From contig JAILPF010000033.1 of assembly GCA_024699575.1 (NCBI GenBank), forward strand, positions 1 through 6,921: a DNA stretch of 6,921 nucleotides. Reading direction: 5' to 3'. Every line of letters begins with the position of its first letter. The first letter of the stretch is position 1. The stretch comes from Acetatifactor sp. GTDB taxonomy: Bacteria > Bacillota > Clostridia > Lachnospirales > Lachnospiraceae. This document shows positions 5,695-6,921 of the stretch, one piece after another. The position numbers and the translations under genes were made by a program. The notes under the pieces were generated by a model. It was not told the DNA's origin. It was given only the letters and a program-made list of their open reading frames with translations, and searched no databases.

Positions 5695-6921
5695 ATGACG
5701 GAAGAAAAGAAGGAACGAATCTTAGATGATGGAATGATAAGTAAATCACAGGAATTTGTAAACCCGGATGACTTGTATCAGGAGCTTATTAATCGTGTGC
5801 AAAAATATCATCCCAGCGATGATATTTCTATGATTGAACGGGCATACAAGGTTGCGAGCAAGGCTCATAAGGATCAGTTTCGTAAATCAGGGGAACCATA
5901 TATTATTCATCCTTTGAATGTTGCAATTATTCTGGCAGATCTGGAACTTGATAAGGAGACGATAGTAGCAGGTATTTTGCATGATGTTGTGGAAGATACC
6001 GCTATGACCGAGGAAGATTTGAGGGAGGAATTTGGTGAGGACGTGGCACTGTTGGTGGATGGTGTCACCAAACTGGAGCAGATTCCACTATCTGTGAGTG
6101 GAGATCAGTCTGATGCAAAGCTTGAGATGCAGGCGGAGAACCTTCGTAAGATGTTTTTGGCGATGGCAAAAGATATCCGTGTAATCATGATTAAGCTTGC
6201 CGACAGATTGCATAATATGCGTACCCTGAAGTATAAGACGCCTGAGAGTCAGCAGAGAATTGCAAAAGAGACACTGGAAATATACTGCCCGATTGCGCAG
6301 CGACTGGGTATCAGTAAAATCAAGATTGAATTGGATGATCTGTCTCTGAAATATCTGGAACCGGATGTATATTATGATCTGGTGGATAAGATTGCAGTCA
6401 GAAAGAGTGTGCGTGAGAAATATATCCAAAGTATTGTGGATGAAGTCAGCGAGCATATTGCCAATGCCGGTATAGAAGCAAAAGTTGACGGCAGGGTAAA
6501 GCATTTCTTCAGTATTTATAAAAAGATGAAAAACCAGAATAAAACGCTGGATCAAATTTACGATCTGTTTGCGGTGCGTATTGTGGTTGACACAGTGAAG
6601 GACTGTTATGCGGCACTTGGTGTAATTCATGAAATGTATAAGCCGATTCCCGGCAGATTTAAGGACTACATCGCTATGCCGAAGGCAAATATGTATCAGT
6701 CTTTGCATACTACGCTGATAGGAAGTACAGGACAGCCATTCGAAGTCCAGATTAGGACTTTTGAGATGCATAAAGCAGCAGAGTATGGTATTGCTGCCCA
6801 CTGGAAATATAAAGAGGCTTCCGACGGTAAAAGGGTTGAAAACCAGGAGGAGGAAAAACTGGTTTGGCTTCGTCAGATTTTGGAGTGGCAGAGAGACATG
6901 TCCGATAACAGAGAATTTATG
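5695..6921 (+). CDS. rel: Bifunctional (p)ppGpp synthetase/hydrolase, N-terminal part
   Basis: The first 409 residues of a long RSH-family protein (full members are about 730-780) run in frame off the window edge. The enzyme makes (p)ppGpp from ATP and GDP or GTP under amino-acid starvation and degrades it otherwise. The HD hydrolase domain is intact, with R63-K64, His72, HDVVED (96-101) and KLADRLHNMR (167-176) with Asn174. The synthetase domain has Asp290 in YDLFAVR, RFKD (321-324), MYQSLHTT (333-340) and EVQIRT (350-355). RFKD is the RxKD form of bifunctional Rel/SpoT proteins rather than the ExDD form of RelA. The TGS, zinc-finger and ACT regions lie beyond the window. A stretch near 131-145 seems about seven residues longer than in S. 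equisimilis Rel. The ATG at 5695 has only a weak purine-rich site (AGAGAGTGAG, 5681-5690), so translation may be modest. An in-frame GTG at 5686 lies within that site. The gene is probably co-transcribed with apt. Confidence 0.95.
   Translation, partial: MTEEKKERILDDGMISKSQEFVNPDDLYQELINRVQKYHPSDDISMIERAYKVASKAHKDQFRKSGEPYIIHPLNVAIILADLELDKETIVAGILHDVVEDTAMTEEDLREEFGEDVALLVDGVTKLEQIPLSVSGDQSDAKLEMQAENLRKMFLAMAKDIRVIMIKLADRLHNMRTLKYKTPESQQRIAKETLEIYCPIAQRLGISKIKIELDDLSLKYLEPDVYYDLVDKIAVRKSVREKYIQSIVDEVSEHIANAGIEAKVDGRVKHFFSIYKKMKNQNKTLDQIYDLFAVRIVVDTVKDCYAALGVIHEMYKPIPGRFKDYIAMPKANMYQSLHTTLIGSTGQPFEVQIRTFEMHKAAEYGIAAHWKYKEASDGKRVENQEEEKLVWLRQILEWQRDMSDNREFM

Noticed and set aside
6088..6801. 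A 237-residue open frame on the minus strand
   Set aside because: It is the shadow of rel, whose plus-strand frame is open from 5695 to the window end and carries all RSH motifs. The minus product is low-complexity-like and rich in His, Cys and Ile, with no recognisable domain.

Overview
The window looks like a housekeeping stretch of a low- to moderate-GC Gram-positive anaerobe. The best guess is a gut clostridium of the Lachnospiraceae type. This rests on the Clostridia-type PurA, purine-rich Shine-Dalgarno sites at most starts, the apt-rel pair, and a small SEC-C protein of a kind I associate with Lachnospiraceae. The assignment is from recognition only; no search was run. There is no mobile element, CRISPR array, tRNA or rRNA, and no sign of recent transfer.

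Layout, left to right. Adenylosuccinate synthase (purA, +, 13-1305) is closed by an intrinsic terminator at about 1314-1370. A LysR-type regulator (1404-2285) and a HAD-family phosphatase (2316-2915) follow as a probable two-gene unit. A small two-helix membrane protein on the minus strand (2912-3190) converges on the phosphatase gene, and their stop codons interlock over 4 nt. A compact divergent promoter region (about 3233-3379) drives this minus-strand gene and a plus-strand SEC-C zinc-motif protein (3380-3889). That gene ends in a hairpin terminator (3906-3951). Next come a six-helix DUF308/HdeD-like membrane protein (3980-4630) and, overlapping it by 4 nt and starting with TTG, a two-CBS-domain protein (4627-5055). 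A near-consensus promoter whose -35 box overlaps the CBS stop codon then starts the apt (5133-5657) and rel (5695 to the window end) unit. rel is cut by the window edge.

Functionally the two ends are linked through purine metabolism. PurA commits IMP to AMP, Apt salvages adenine to AMP, and Rel makes and degrades (p)ppGpp, which in Firmicutes feeds back on purine nucleotide synthesis. The CBS protein just upstream of apt-rel has the two-CBS layout of adenine-nucleotide sensors and resembles DarB/CbpB (B. subtilis YkuL), a c-di-AMP receptor known to control Rel. That suggested sensor-to-Rel link is the most interesting idea here, but it is an inference. I did not find a clearly new multi-gene system. 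The observations worth following are family-level oddities (substituted ligand positions in PurA, a missing motif I aspartate in the HAD protein) and tight gene packing (interlocked stops, a promoter in a stop codon, a terminator inside the longest version of an ORF).
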